Source: Comamonadaceae bacterium
GTDB taxonomy: Bacteria > Pseudomonadota > Gammaproteobacteria > Burkholderiales > Burkholderiaceae_C
DNA: 64,000 nt
Assembly (NCBI GenBank): GCA_027486755.1
Contig: JAIXOM010000045.1
Coordinates: 124,001-188,000 of the forward strand
Reading direction: 5' to 3'
Of this stretch, positions 1-8,712 are shown piece after piece (within the stretch, counting starts at the first letter, position 1; each line of letters begins with the position of its first letter). The notes under the pieces were generated by a model, which was given only the letters and a program-made list of their open reading frames with translations, did not search any database and was not told the origin of the DNA. A program made the translations under genes and the position numbers.

Positions 1-32
1 CTGCTGCTCCCGCAGCTTCGGACAAGAAGTAA
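1..32 (+). CDS. C-terminal end of an unidentified protein (partial)
   Basis: The third plus frame is open from the window edge and reads AAPAASDKK followed by TAA at 30-32. The Ala/Pro-rich tail ending in lysines looks like a natural C-terminus, and a good terminator follows 17 bases later. Nothing more can be said about the product. An alternative is that this is simply non-coding DNA. Confidence 0.4.
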   Translation, partial: AAPAASDKK

Positions 33-49
33 TCTTCTGCCTCCGGACG

Positions 50-75
50 AAAAAGCCGCCCTCGGGCGGCTTTTT
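50..75. terminator. Bidirectional intrinsic terminator
   Basis: A-tract 50-54, stem GCCGCC (55-60), loop CTCG, stem GGCGGC (65-70), T-tract 71-75. The A-tract on one side and the T-tract on the other let it work on both strands. It can end the partial plus-strand gene at 1-32 and the minus-strand dapA-bamC-hydrolase unit that stops at 82. Confidence 0.85.
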
Positions 76-81
76 CTTTGG

Positions 82-846
82 CTAGCCCACGGAGATCCAG
101 GGCGTACCGCTGCGTGCATCGGCCACCTCGATCGCCACCGCATCGCCTAGACCAGCAATTAATGCCGCCCTGGCCAGATCGGGTCGATTGTTTTTCAGAC
201 TGAGGTGGGCCGCTATCACCTGGCGCAAGGGGCCGCCTCGCAACTGGCTGGCCAGCTCGGCAGCCTGCTCATTGGCCAGGTGGCCGAGCTCACCGCCCAC
301 CCGATGCTTGAGGAAGGCAGGGTAGGCTGATTCGGCCAGCAACTGCCGGTCGTGGTTGCATTCGAGCAGCAGGGTGTGGCAGTCACTGAGTCGCTCGCGC
401 ACCGACGGCGGAACATGGCCCAGGTCTGTGAGCACCCCCAGGGCGTGCGCACCATCCGTGCAGTGCAGTTGCAGCGGCTCCCGCGCGTCGTGGGGAACGG
501 CAAAGGCCCGCAGCTCTAGATCGCCCCAGTCAATGGTTTGGTCGTGGCCGGTCAGGCGCAGCAAGCCCTGGTAATCCAATGCGCCGCTGGCCCGCCAAGT
601 GCCTTCGCTCATCCAGACTGGGATGCGGTACTCGCAAGCGATGTGGTGCGCGCAGCCGACGTGATCGCTGTGTTCATGGGTGATGAACAGGCCGTCGATT
701 TGCGCCAGCTCCAGCCCAGCCACAGCCAGGCGCTGCCTCAGGACGCGCGGGCCCAGGCCGCAATCGATCAACAGGCGCTTGTTACCGGCCTCAACCAGGG
801 TGGCGTTGCCGGTGCTGCCGCTGCCCAGGCTGCGCAGTCTGAGCAC
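82..846 (-). CDS. MBL-fold metallohydrolase (YycJ/WalJ-like)
   Basis: 254 aa. The metallo-beta-lactamase metal motif HEHSDH lies at about residues 57-62, after the opening RSLGSGSTGNATLVE, which is typical of the YycJ-type subgroup. Members are thought to be cytoplasmic metal-dependent phosphodiesterases or nucleases; the substrate of this one is unknown. It starts with GTG at 846 only 7 bases below the bamC stop, so it is probably the last gene of a dapA-bamC-hydrolase unit that ends at the hairpin at 50-75. Family assignment is firm; precise function is not. Confidence 0.88.
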   Translation of the reverse strand: MLRLRSLGSGSTGNATLVEAGNKRLLIDCGLGPRVLRQRLAVAGLELAQIDGLFITHEHSDHVGCAHHIACEYRIPVWMSEGTWRASGALDYQGLLRLTGHDQTIDWGDLELRAFAVPHDAREPLQLHCTDGAHALGVLTDLGHVPPSVRERLSDCHTLLLECNHDRQLLAESAYPAFLKHRVGGELGHLANEQAAELASQLRGGPLRQVIAAHLSLKNNRPDLARAALIAGLGDAVAIEVADARSGTPWISVG

Positions 847-853
847 GGATCGC

Positions 854-1978
854 TTATCTCAAGTCTTCGGCGATCAGTTGCAAAATGCGCTTGGCACTGG
901 CCGATGTGTCCGGTGCGCCTTCAGCATTGAGCACCGCGACTGTGCTGGTTTGGCCTTCGCCGCGTACCGAGATGCGCAATTTCAAAGGCGCGGCGGTGGG
1001 TGTGCTGCTGAACATACGTCCGAAGAATCCTGGGTCCTTCTTGTCTGCGGTGGGCTCCACATAGCGCACGAAATACAGACCTTGGGCGCGATCACGGTCT
1101 TCCACCGTAAAGCTGGTCCTGTCGAGCGACAGGCCGACGCGGCGCCAAGCTCGGTCAAAACCCTCATTGATTTTCAGGGTCGGCTGGCTGCCGGCCGCGA
1201 CCTGGGCCACTGGCTGCTGCGTGACGGTAGCCACTGAGCGGGCTCGCTCGCCGGGCACGCCGAGCTTGATCATCAGGCGGCGCAGGAACTCTGTTTCCAG
1301 CTCCGGGTCGGCTGGCCGTGGCTGCCAGATGGTGCTGCCGGTGCTGGCATTAGGTACGGTCTCGACCATGCCTCGGTGGCTGATGTAGATCTCGGTGCCA
1401 TCGCTGCCCCGCTCAAGCCGGGTGCGGAATTTGTCGCGCTCGCCGGTGGAGTACATGCCGTCGAACACCCGTCCGAGGGTGCGGCGGATGATGTCTTGCG
1501 GCAGTTTGGCACGGTTCTCGGCGAAGTCGGTCTCGATGATGCCAGTGTTAGCCTGCTCGATGGTTAGCAGGAAGCCGTTTTCCTGCCAAAACTCACGCAC
1601 CGTGTCCCACAAAGCCTCGGGCGGACGCTTGACCACCAGCCAACGCTGATTGCCGGCGCGCTCAATGCGCACGTCGCCAAGTTGGTTCGGGGCCGTGCTG
1701 GCGGCGACAGCAGAGGCGCCAGTGGCCTGGCCTGCTTGGTAGCCGCTGGCCGTGACGGTTCCGCCGGGCACCGCGTAACGGGCATCGCGGCTGAGCTGGG
1801 TCAGGTCGGGGGGTACGTCGAGCGAGGGCGACTTGCTTTGGCCAGCAGACTTGTAGTCAACGCGGTCGCCTTTGATGAGTTCGCCCACGCTAGAGCAAGC
1901 GCTCAGCGCGAGCAGCAGCGCCAAGGCCAGGAAAGATTTACCGCTGGGTACGCTGCTGGTGCGCAATGGGAGGGTCAC
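854..1978 (-). CDS. bamC: Outer membrane assembly lipoprotein BamC
   Basis: About 374 aa. A lipoprotein signal peptide ends in the lipobox LSAC, with the lipidated Cys at about residue 28. The segment after it (VDYKSAG...LDVPPDLTQL) is the conserved N-terminal stretch that contacts BamD in the Bam complex inserting beta-barrel proteins into the outer membrane. The rest matches the two helix-grip domains of BamC. I place the start at the GTG at 1978 because AAGGA lies six bases upstream of it; a longer reading from a TTG at 1993 has no such site. It sits directly downstream of dapA, the usual pairing for bamC. Confidence 0.92.
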   Translation of the reverse strand: MTLPLRTSSVPSGKSFLALALLLALSACSSVGELIKGDRVDYKSAGQSKSPSLDVPPDLTQLSRDARYAVPGGTVTASGYQAGQATGASAVAASTAPNQLGDVRIERAGNQRWLVVKRPPEALWDTVREFWQENGFLLTIEQANTGIIETDFAENRAKLPQDIIRRTLGRVFDGMYSTGERDKFRTRLERGSDGTEIYISHRGMVETVPNASTGSTIWQPRPADPELETEFLRRLMIKLGVPGERARSVATVTQQPVAQVAAGSQPTLKINEGFDRAWRRVGLSLDRTSFTVEDRDRAQGLYFVRYVEPTADKKDPGFFGRMFSSTPTAAPLKLRISVRGEGQTSTVAVLNAEGAPDTSASAKRILQLIAEDLR

Positions 1979-2014
1979 TTGAAGTCCTTGCAATTCGGAG
2001 GCGGGTTCAGAGGG

Positions 2015-2905
2015 TCAGAGCAGGCCGCTGGCGCGCAGCGCGCCTTCGACCACCGGCTGTTGGGCCGAGTCCAGATCGGTCATAGGCAAGCGCATCGTGG
2101 GGCCGCACAGCTGCAGGCGGGCCATGGCCCACTTGAGGGGTATCGGATTGGCCTCAACGAACAAATGCTTGTGCAGGGGCAGCAGCTCCAGCTGAATTTG
2201 CATCGCGCGTCTAGCGTCGCCTGCCAGTGCTGCCATGCACAGCTCGTGCATCTGGCGCGGTGCCAGATTGGCGGTGACGCTGACATTGCCCTGGCCGCCG
2301 CAGAGCATCAGCGCCACCGCGGTGGCGTCGTCACCAGAATAGACCGCGAAGTCGGCCGGCTTGTCCTTGATCAGCCACTGCGCGCGCTCGATATTGCCGG
2401 TCGCTTCCTTGATGCCGACGATGCCAGGCACCTGAGCGAGCCTCATGACTGTCGCATGGGCCATGTCGGCCACGGTGCGGCCGGGCACGTTGTAGAGCAC
2501 CATGGGCAGATCGACCGCCTCGGCGATGGCCTTGAAGTGCCGGTACTGTCCCTCCTGGGTCGGCTTGTTGTAATAGGGCACCACCTGCAATTGGCAGTTG
2601 GCACCGACCTTTTCGGCGAACCGGGCGAGCTCAATGGCCTCTGAAGTGGAATTGGCGCCGCAGCCTGCCATGATGGGAACCCGGCGCGCATGTTTGGCGG
2701 CCTGCTCGACCGAGACGCGGATGATTTCGCAGTGCTCCTCCACATTGACCGTCGGCGACTCGCCTGTGGTGCCGACAACGCCGATGCAGTCGGTGCCTTG
2801 TTCGCTGTGCCAGTCCACCAGCTTGCGCAGCGTGGAGTAGTCGACGCTGCCGTCTTCGTGAAAGGGCGTGGCCAGTGCAACGATGCTGCCGGTGATCATG
2901 GACAT
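2015..2905 (-). CDS. dapA: 4-hydroxy-tetrahydrodipicolinate synthase
   Basis: 296 aa, the family's normal length. It condenses pyruvate with aspartate semialdehyde in lysine and diaminopimelate synthesis. The Schiff-base lysine is in GIKEATGN (about K166), the catalytic tyrosine in LYNVPGRT (about Y138), and GTTGES (about 45-50) is the substrate-binding loop. The N-terminus [12 protein letters not shown] is typical of DapA, so I choose ATG 2905 (or ATG 2899, two codons later) rather than an open stretch reaching 2965. First gene of the dapA-bamC-hydrolase run and divergent from purL. Confidence 0.95.
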   Translation of the reverse strand: MSMITGSIVALATPFHEDGSVDYSTLRKLVDWHSEQGTDCIGVVGTTGESPTVNVEEHCEIIRVSVEQAAKHARRVPIMAGCGANSTSEAIELARFAEKVGANCQLQVVPYYNKPTQEGQYRHFKAIAEAVDLPMVLYNVPGRTVADMAHATVMRLAQVPGIVGIKEATGNIERAQWLIKDKPADFAVYSGDDATAVALMLCGGQGNVSVTANLAPRQMHELCMAALAGDARRAMQIQLELLPLHKHLFVEANPIPLKWAMARLQLCGPTMRLPMTDLDSAQQPVVEGALRASGLL

Positions 2906-3056
2906 GGGAGGAAGGGCCTCAAGAGATGGCCGGACCAGGTGCCGGCGGTCGCAAACTGACCACACATTCTACCCAGTGCGGACCCAGACCCTGCACTCGG
3001 TCGAAGCTGATCTTCCCGCCGGTCTGGCCTGCAGGCTTGCGCGAGCGGTGCGTGGC

Positions 3057-3062
3057 TACAAT
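3057..3062 (+). promoter_or_regulatory. Candidate -10 box for purL
   Basis: TACAAT in the context GGCTACAATC, in the dapA-purL divergent gap, 78 bases before the chosen purL GTG. A TTGCGC lies upstream, but its 14-base spacing is poor, so only the -10 element is suggested. Confidence 0.4.
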
Positions 3063-3139
3063 CTTCAGTTTCAACGCTTGGCCGGCCCCGTGCGATGGTG
3101 TCTGCCGGCCCGCCCCCTGGGCGCTATACGCCGTCACCC

Positions 3140-6100
3140 GTGACCTTGCACCTGACTTTTTTTGAGGGCGATGCGCCTGGCATCAAGGCCCTGAGCGAAT
3201 TTCGCATCCAGCAATTGCTGCCGCGCTTGCAGGTCATCCATGAGCGCATCACCGGCATCCACGCGCGCTTCGTGCATCTGGTGGCTTCGGCAGAGGCGCT
3301 CAAACCGGCTGAACAGACGCAATTGGCTCAGCTCCTGAACTACGGTGAGCCTTGCCCGCCACTGCCTGATGCCGACGGCGCTCTGTTTGTGGTGACGCCC
3401 CGCCTGGGCACGGTCTCGCCCTGGGCGTCCAAGGCCACAGACATCGCCCACAACTGCGGTCTGGGTATTCGGCGTGTGGAGCGCATCACCGAATACCGGG
3501 TGAGCCTTAAAAGCGGCTTGCTGAGCAAGCCCAGCCTGAGCGCCGAGCAGCGCGAGCAGGTGGCGGCCTTGCTGCACGACCGTATGACTGAGAGCGTGCT
3601 TGGCGCGCGCGAGCAAGCGCAAGCCCTGTTCACTGAGCTGCAAGCTCAGCCCATGCAGGAGGTCGACGTGCGAGGCGGGGGCAAGGCAGCGCTGCAGTCA
3701 GCCAACCGGCAGTTTGGCTTGGCCCTGGCCGATGACGAGATCGACTACCTGGTGGATGCCTTTACCACCCTGGGGCGCAATCCCACCGACGTCGAGTTGA
3801 TGATGTTCGCGCAGGCCAATAGCGAGCACTGCCGTCACAAAATTTTCAATGCCAACTTCCTGATCGATGGCCTCAAGCAGGACAAAAGCCTGTTTGCCAT
3901 GATCCGCAACACCGAGCAGCTCAACCCGCAGCGCACGGTCGTGGCCTATGCCGACAACGCTTCCATCATGGAAGGGCGGGTGCAGCAGCGGTTTGCGGCG
4001 GTCCATGCGCAAGGTCTGCCGGTGTATCAGGCGCTAGAGCAACTGACCCATGTGCTGATGAAGGTAGAGACGCACAACCACCCCACGGCCATTTCGCCCT
4101 TCCCGGGGGCGTCGACCGGCGCTGGCGGCGAGATTCGCGACGAGGGCGCCACCGGCCGCGGTTCCAAGCCCAAGGCGGGGCTGACCGGTTTTACCGTCTC
4201 GCGGCTGTTTGACCCAGGTTTCGGTAAGCCCGAGCACATGGCCAGCGCCTTGCAAATCATGACCGAAGGCCCGCTTGGTGGCGCGGCCTTCAACAACGAA
4301 TTCGGCCGGCCAAATTTGGCGGGTTACTTCCGTGAATATGAGCAGACGGTGGCCGGCCAGCGCTGGGGTTATCACAAGCCCATCATGATCGCTGGCGGCC
4401 TGGGCTCCATCGACGCTCAGCTCACCCAGAAGGTGCGCTTCGGTCCGGGCAGCTTGCTGATCCAGCTCGGCGGCCCCGGCATGCGCATCGGCATGGGGGG
4501 CAGTGCCGCCAGCTCCATGGCCTCGGGCGCCAATGCCGCTGAGCTCGACTTCGACTCGGTGCAGCGCGGCAACCCTGAGATCGAACGGCGGGCGCAGGAA
4601 GTCATTAACCGCTGCGCCGAGCTCGGCGCAGCCAACCCGATTCTCGCCATTCACGACGTGGGCGCCGGTGGCCTGTCCAACGCCTTCCCGGAATTGGTCA
4701 ATGATGCCGGGCAGGGCGCCCGCTTCGACCTGCGCGCTGTGCCGCTGGAAGAAAGCGGCTTGAGCCCCAAAGAAATCTGGAGCAATGAAAGCCAGGAGCG
4801 CTATGTGCTGGCTATTGCGCCCGAGTCGCTGGCGACCTTCCAGGCTTTTTGCGAGCGCGAGCGCTGCCCCTTTGCGGTGATCGGTGTGGCCACCGAACAC
4901 AAGCAGTTGCAGCTGGTCGATGGCGAGTTGGCTAAGCCGGTCGATATGCCCATGAATGTGCTGCTGGGCAAGCCGCCCAAGATGCAGCGCGACGTGCAGC
5001 GCATCAGGCCAGAGATTAAGCCCTTGGTTCTTGACGGCCTGGACTTGCAGGACTGTGTGATCAAGGTGCTCGCGCATCCCACGGTGGCCTCCAAGCGTTT
5101 CCTCATCACCATAGGCGACCGTACCGTGGGCGGCCTGACCCACCGCGACCAGATGGTCGGCCCTTGGCAGGTGCCCGTGGCCGACTGCGCGGTGACCTTG
5201 GCCGACTACCAGGGTTTTGCCGGTGAGGCCATGAGCATGGGCGAGCGCACGCCGCTGGCGGCCACCAATGCGCCGGCCTCGGGCCGAATGGCAGTAGCGG
5301 AAAGCCTCACCAATTTGCTGGCCGCACCGATAGAGCTTAGCCGCGTCAAGTTGTCGGCCAATTGGATGGCGGCCTGCGGCGAGCCGGGCCAGGACGCAGC
5401 CCTGTATGACACGGTGCATGCTGTGGGCATGGAGCTGTGTCCGGCCCTGGGCATATCGATTCCGGTGGGCAAGGATTCGCTGTCGATGCGCACCGTCTGG
5501 AAGGACGGCGATGCCGCCAAGAAGGTCACCTCGCCGGTCTCTCTGATCGTGAGCGCTTTTGCCAGCCTGGATGATGTGCGGGGCACGCTCACCCCGCAGC
5601 TCGACCGCAAGGAAGCCGATACCACCTTGATCCTCATCGACCTCGGTCGCGGCCAGGCCCGCATGGGCGGCTCGGTGCTATGCCAGGCCTTCGAGAAAGA
5701 GCAGGGCGCGGTGCCCGATCTGGACGATGCGCAGGACCTGGTGCGGCTGGTGGCTGCGATCAACGCGCTGCGCGCCCGTGGCGACATCCTTGCCTACCAC
5801 GACCGCAGTGACGGCGGCCTGCTCGCCGCCGCAGCCGAGATGGCTTTTGCAGGACAGGTAGGCGTTTCGCTCAATGTAGACATGCTGCTGGTCGAAGGCG
5901 ACGGTATCAGCGACAGCCGCATGGACACGGGCGACAGCAAGAACTGGGCGACACAAATTCAGGCCCGCCGCCAGGAGGCCACGCTCAAGGCCCTGTTCAA
6001 TGAAGAAATCGGCGTGCTGATTCAGGTGCGCACCGCTGTCCGCAATGAGGTGATGCAGCTGCTGCGTGAGCACGGTCTGTCACGGCACAGCCACTTTGTC

Positions 6101-7126
6101 GGCAAGACCCGTCCCGCCCATGCCCCGATGGAAGTGGGCAAGGGCAAGCTGGAAATCTGGCGCGACACCCGCTGCGTGTTCAGCGCCACGCTGCAAGATC
6201 TGCAGCAGGTTTGGGACGCGGTGAGCTGGAAGATTTGCCAGCAGCGCGACAACCCGGCTTGCGCCGATGCCGAGCATGCGGCGATTGGTGACCCTGCCAA
6301 CCTGGGACTGCATGTGTATTTGCCGCAGGGCAGGGGTGAGGGCATCCCCCTGGCCGGTGGCGCCAAGCCGCGGGTAGCCATCTTGCGCGAGCAAGGCGTC
6401 AACTCACATGTGGAAATGGCCTATGCCTTCACCCTGGCCGACTTTGAAGCGGTCGATGTTCACATGACCGACCTGCAATCCGGTCGCCTTGCGCTGGCTG
6501 ACTTTGCTGGCGTGGTCGCTTGCGGCGGTTTTAGTTACGGCGACACCCTGGGCGCGGGCATAGGCTGGGCGCGTTCCATCCTCTTTAACGCGCGTCTGTC
6601 CGACCAATTCCAGGCCTTCTTCGGCCGCAGCGACACCTTCGGCCTGGGCGTGTGCAATGGCTGCCAGATGTTCGCCGAGTTGGCCGACATCATCCCAGGC
6701 GCTGCTGCCTGGCCGCGCTTTACCACTAACAAGAGCGAGCGCTTCGAGGCTCGCCTGAGCCAAGTCGAGGTGCTGGATTCACCCAGCCTGTTTTTCCAGG
6801 GCATGGCCGGCGCGCGCTTGCCGATCGCCGTGGCTCACGGCGAGGGCTACGCCAATTTCTCTCGCCGCGGCGATGCCGGGCAGGCCATTGCAGCCATGCG
6901 CTTTGTCGATTCCTTCGGTCAGCCCACCGAGGCCTACCCTTTCAATCCCAACGGAAGCCCGGGCGGCCTTACCGCGGTGACCACCGCCGACGGGCGCTTT
7001 ACCGCCTTGATGCCCCACCCCGAGCGGGTGTTTCGCAATGTCCAAATGAGCTGGACCTCGGGCGACATCAGCGCGCACAGCCCCTGGCTGCAGATCTGGC
7101 ACAACGCGAGGCGCTGGTTGGGCTAG
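3140..7126 (+). CDS. purL: Phosphoribosylformylglycinamidine synthase
   Basis: About 1328 aa: the long single-chain PurL of beta- and gammaproteobacteria. It converts FGAR, glutamine and ATP to FGAM in purine synthesis. An N-terminal PurS-like domain is followed by two AIRS-type halves ([20 protein letters not shown] is the ATP/FGAR signature) and a C-terminal class I glutaminase with its nucleophile in GVCNGCQM (about C1172) and the His in MPHPERV. The GTG at 3140 gives [10 protein letters not shown], the usual family start; an ATG at 3095 would add 15 atypical residues. Neither start has a clear ribosome binding site. The domain order is complete and no frameshift is seen. Confidence 0.95.
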   Translation: MTLHLTFFEGDAPGIKALSEFRIQQLLPRLQVIHERITGIHARFVHLVASAEALKPAEQTQLAQLLNYGEPCPPLPDADGALFVVTPRLGTVSPWASKATDIAHNCGLGIRRVERITEYRVSLKSGLLSKPSLSAEQREQVAALLHDRMTESVLGAREQAQALFTELQAQPMQEVDVRGGGKAALQSANRQFGLALADDEIDYLVDAFTTLGRNPTDVELMMFAQANSEHCRHKIFNANFLIDGLKQDKSLFAMIRNTEQLNPQRTVVAYADNASIMEGRVQQRFAAVHAQGLPVYQALEQLTHVLMKVETHNHPTAISPFPGASTGAGGEIRDEGATGRGSKPKAGLTGFTVSRLFDPGFGKPEHMASALQIMTEGPLGGAAFNNEFGRPNLAGYFREYEQTVAGQRWGYHKPIMIAGGLGSIDAQLTQKVRFGPGSLLIQLGGPGMRIGMGGSAASSMASGANAAELDFDSVQRGNPEIERRAQEVINRCAELGAANPILAIHDVGAGGLSNAFPELVNDAGQGARFDLRAVPLEESGLSPKEIWSNESQERYVLAIAPESLATFQAFCERERCPFAVIGVATEHKQLQLVDGELAKPVDMPMNVLLGKPPKMQRDVQRIRPEIKPLVLDGLDLQDCVIKVLAHPTVASKRFLITIGDRTVGGLTHRDQMVGPWQVPVADCAVTLADYQGFAGEAMSMGERTPLAATNAPASGRMAVAESLTNLLAAPIELSRVKLSANWMAACGEPGQDAALYDTVHAVGMELCPALGISIPVGKDSLSMRTVWKDGDAAKKVTSPVSLIVSAFASLDDVRGTLTPQLDRKEADTTLILIDLGRGQARMGGSVLCQAFEKEQGAVPDLDDAQDLVRLVAAINALRARGDILAYHDRSDGGLLAAAAEMAFAGQVGVSLNVDMLLVEGDGISDSRMDTGDSKNWATQIQARRQEATLKALFNEEIGVLIQVRTAVRNEVMQLLREHGLSRHSHFVGKTRPAHAPMEVGKGKLEIWRDTRCVFSATLQDLQQVWDAVSWKICQQRDNPACADAEHAAIGDPANLGLHVYLPQGRGEGIPLAGGAKPRVAILREQGVNSHVEMAYAFTLADFEAVDVHMTDLQSGRLALADFAGVVACGGFSYGDTLGAGIGWARSILFNARLSDQFQAFFGRSDTFGLGVCNGCQMFAELADIIPGAAAWPRFTTNKSERFEARLSQVEVLDSPSLFFQGMAGARLPIAVAHGEGYANFSRRGDAGQAIAAMRFVDSFGQPTEAYPFNPNGSPGGLTAVTTADGRFTALMPHPERVFRNVQMSWTSGDISAHSPWLQIWHNARRWLG

Positions 7127-7134
7127 TAAGGGCC

Positions 7135-7383
7135 TCAGGCCTTGTAAAACACCTCCACCTGCCCCTTGACCTTGATCAAGAGCGGCTGGCCCCGCCTGTC
7201 CACGGTTTTGCCGGCCGGTACCCGGATCCAGCCTTCGCTGATGCAGTACTCCTCCACATCGCTGCGCTCCTTGCCGTTAAAGCGTATGCCTATGCTGTGC
7301 GCAAGTACCTGGGCGTTGTAATGCGGGCTGCGGGGTGCAATGGCCAGGCGGTCGGGCAGGGCGGGGCGGTCGGTGTCGGACAT
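7135..7383 (-). CDS. DUF3297 family protein
   Basis: 82 aa beginning MSDTDRPALPDRLAI, with the conserved core EEYCISEGWIRVPAGKT and a C-terminal GQVEVFYKA. These match the short conserved DUF3297 family of proteobacteria, whose function is not known. The frame stays open upstream to 7506, but the ATG at 7383 matches the family start. Convergent with purL, 8 bases from its stop. No signal peptide or membrane segment. Confidence 0.85.
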   Translation of the reverse strand: MSDTDRPALPDRLAIAPRSPHYNAQVLAHSIGIRFNGKERSDVEEYCISEGWIRVPAGKTVDRRGQPLLIKVKGQVEVFYKA

Positions 7384-7538
7384 GGGAGTTGCTGCGTCAA
7401 AAGCGATGATTGTTGCAGACCTGCTGATGGCGTCGGCGGGGCTGCGGCCTGGGCCCCGCAGCATGCGTACAAACCCCTGCGCTGCGATAGGCATTGCGAC
7501 ACACAATAATCCATCCCATTATTTGAAGGAGACGACCC

Positions 7539-8522
7539 ATGACCTTGCCTCTGACCGCCGCTCGCCGCACCTTGCTGGCCTTGAGCGTTTTTTCTCTCTG
7601 CAGTGCTTCGGCGCTGGCTCAAGACAAATACCCCAGCAAACCGGTGACGGTGGTGGTGCCGCAAGCCGCTGGTGGCGCCAACGATGCCATCGCACGCATC
7701 GTGGCGCAAAAGCTCACCGACCTGACCGGCCAGTCCTTTGTGGTCGAGAACCGGCCGGGTGCCGGCGGCAACATTGGTACCGCCCTTGTGGCTAAGGCCA
7801 AGCCGGATGGCTACACCGTGATGTTGACTGCCGACAGTTCCTACGTCATCAATCCGTCGCTTTACAAAAACCCCGGCTTCGATCCGATCAAGGACTTCGA
7901 GCCGGTCGCGCCGGTGGCCACTGCCGGCTATGTGCTGGTGGCCAACAACAACTTTCCGGCTAACACCACGGCCGATTTGATTGCGCTGGCCAAGACCCAG
8001 CCAGGCAAGATCATGATCGGCTCGGCCGGCAATGGCACCGTCAATCATCTGGTCGGTGAGATGCTCAACAAGGCGGCTGGCATTGAGCTCGTGCATGTGC
8101 CTTACAAAGGGGCAGCCGCTGCCGTCACCGACTTGGCCGGTGGACAGGTGCAGGTGTCGGTGCAAAGTCTGCCCTCGTCGATCGGCTTTATCCGCAGCAA
8201 CCGCATCAAGGTGCTGGGCGTGGTCAATGAAAAGCGCCTGGCCGCCCTGCCCAATGCGGCGCCGATTCAAGAGACGGTCAAAGGCCTGGCGGTCACACCC
8301 TGGTATGGCGTATTTGCCCCGGCCGGTACGCCCAAGAATGTGATCACGCAGCTGCAGGCAAGCATAGGGCAGGCGCTGGATGCGCCGGATGTGCGAGAGA
8401 AACTGGCCAATGTGGGTGCCGAGGCTTACAAGCTCAGTGGCGAACAGTTCATGGCGCTGATTCGATCGGATCTGCCGCGCTGGGCCAAGGCCGTCAAGGA
8501 CTCGGGCGCGACCATCGATTGA
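7539..8522 (+). CDS. Bug-family (TctC-like) periplasmic receptor
   Basis: 327 aa. AAGGAG lies eight bases before the ATG. The signal peptide probably ends at SASALA/QDKYP (about residue 27). The mature start KPVTVVVPQAAGGANDAIAR and VVENRPGAGGNIGT are the two loops that wrap a carboxylate ligand in Bug receptors, and HVPYKGAAAAVTDL is a third family signature. Bug proteins bind organic acids for tripartite tricarboxylate transporters or act as sensors. No TctA/TctB membrane genes are near, so it must use a distant or shared transporter. The ligand cannot be deduced. Confidence 0.92.
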   Translation: MTLPLTAARRTLLALSVFSLCSASALAQDKYPSKPVTVVVPQAAGGANDAIARIVAQKLTDLTGQSFVVENRPGAGGNIGTALVAKAKPDGYTVMLTADSSYVINPSLYKNPGFDPIKDFEPVAPVATAGYVLVANNNFPANTTADLIALAKTQPGKIMIGSAGNGTVNHLVGEMLNKAAGIELVHVPYKGAAAAVTDLAGGQVQVSVQSLPSSIGFIRSNRIKVLGVVNEKRLAALPNAAPIQETVKGLAVTPWYGVFAPAGTPKNVITQLQASIGQALDAPDVREKLANVGAEAYKLSGEQFMALIRSDLPRWAKAVKDSGATID

Positions 8523-8560
8523 TGCGCAGCCAAGTCGGCGGTGCTGCTTGAACTAGCGCT

Positions 8561-8699
8561 GCATCGCCGCGAGGGCACGGCTCCCACAAAATGGAGCAGC
8601 GCCCCCCCTGTGGGAGCGCCGCCCCCGGCGCGATGCGGCCATCAACAGAGCAAAGCCTCCGATTGAGGTCTCTATCGCCGCGAGGGCGCGGCTCCCACA
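8561..8699. repeat. REP-like repeat patch, three copies in alternating orientation
   Basis: Three related GC-rich units: 8561-8588 and 8674-8699 read ATCGCCGCGAGGGC followed by a CGGCTCCCACA ending, and 8609-8640 is an inverted relative reading TGTGGGAGCGCCGC then CGGCGCGATGCGG. Alternating orientation lets the RNA fold into long hairpins. The same family occurs at 53556-53780 and as a half copy at 37982-38005. The patch occupies the convergent gap between the Bug receptor and rlhA. Confidence 0.85.
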
Positions 8700-8712
8700 C
8701 GAATGTGCAAGC

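Noticed and set aside
4034-5419. 461-codon open frame antisense to purL
   Set aside because: Low-complexity His/Gly-rich shadow of a conserved gene.
7131-7141. Terminator between purL and the DUF3297 gene
   Set aside because: GGCCTCAGGCC is only five base pairs with a one-base loop and no T-tract.
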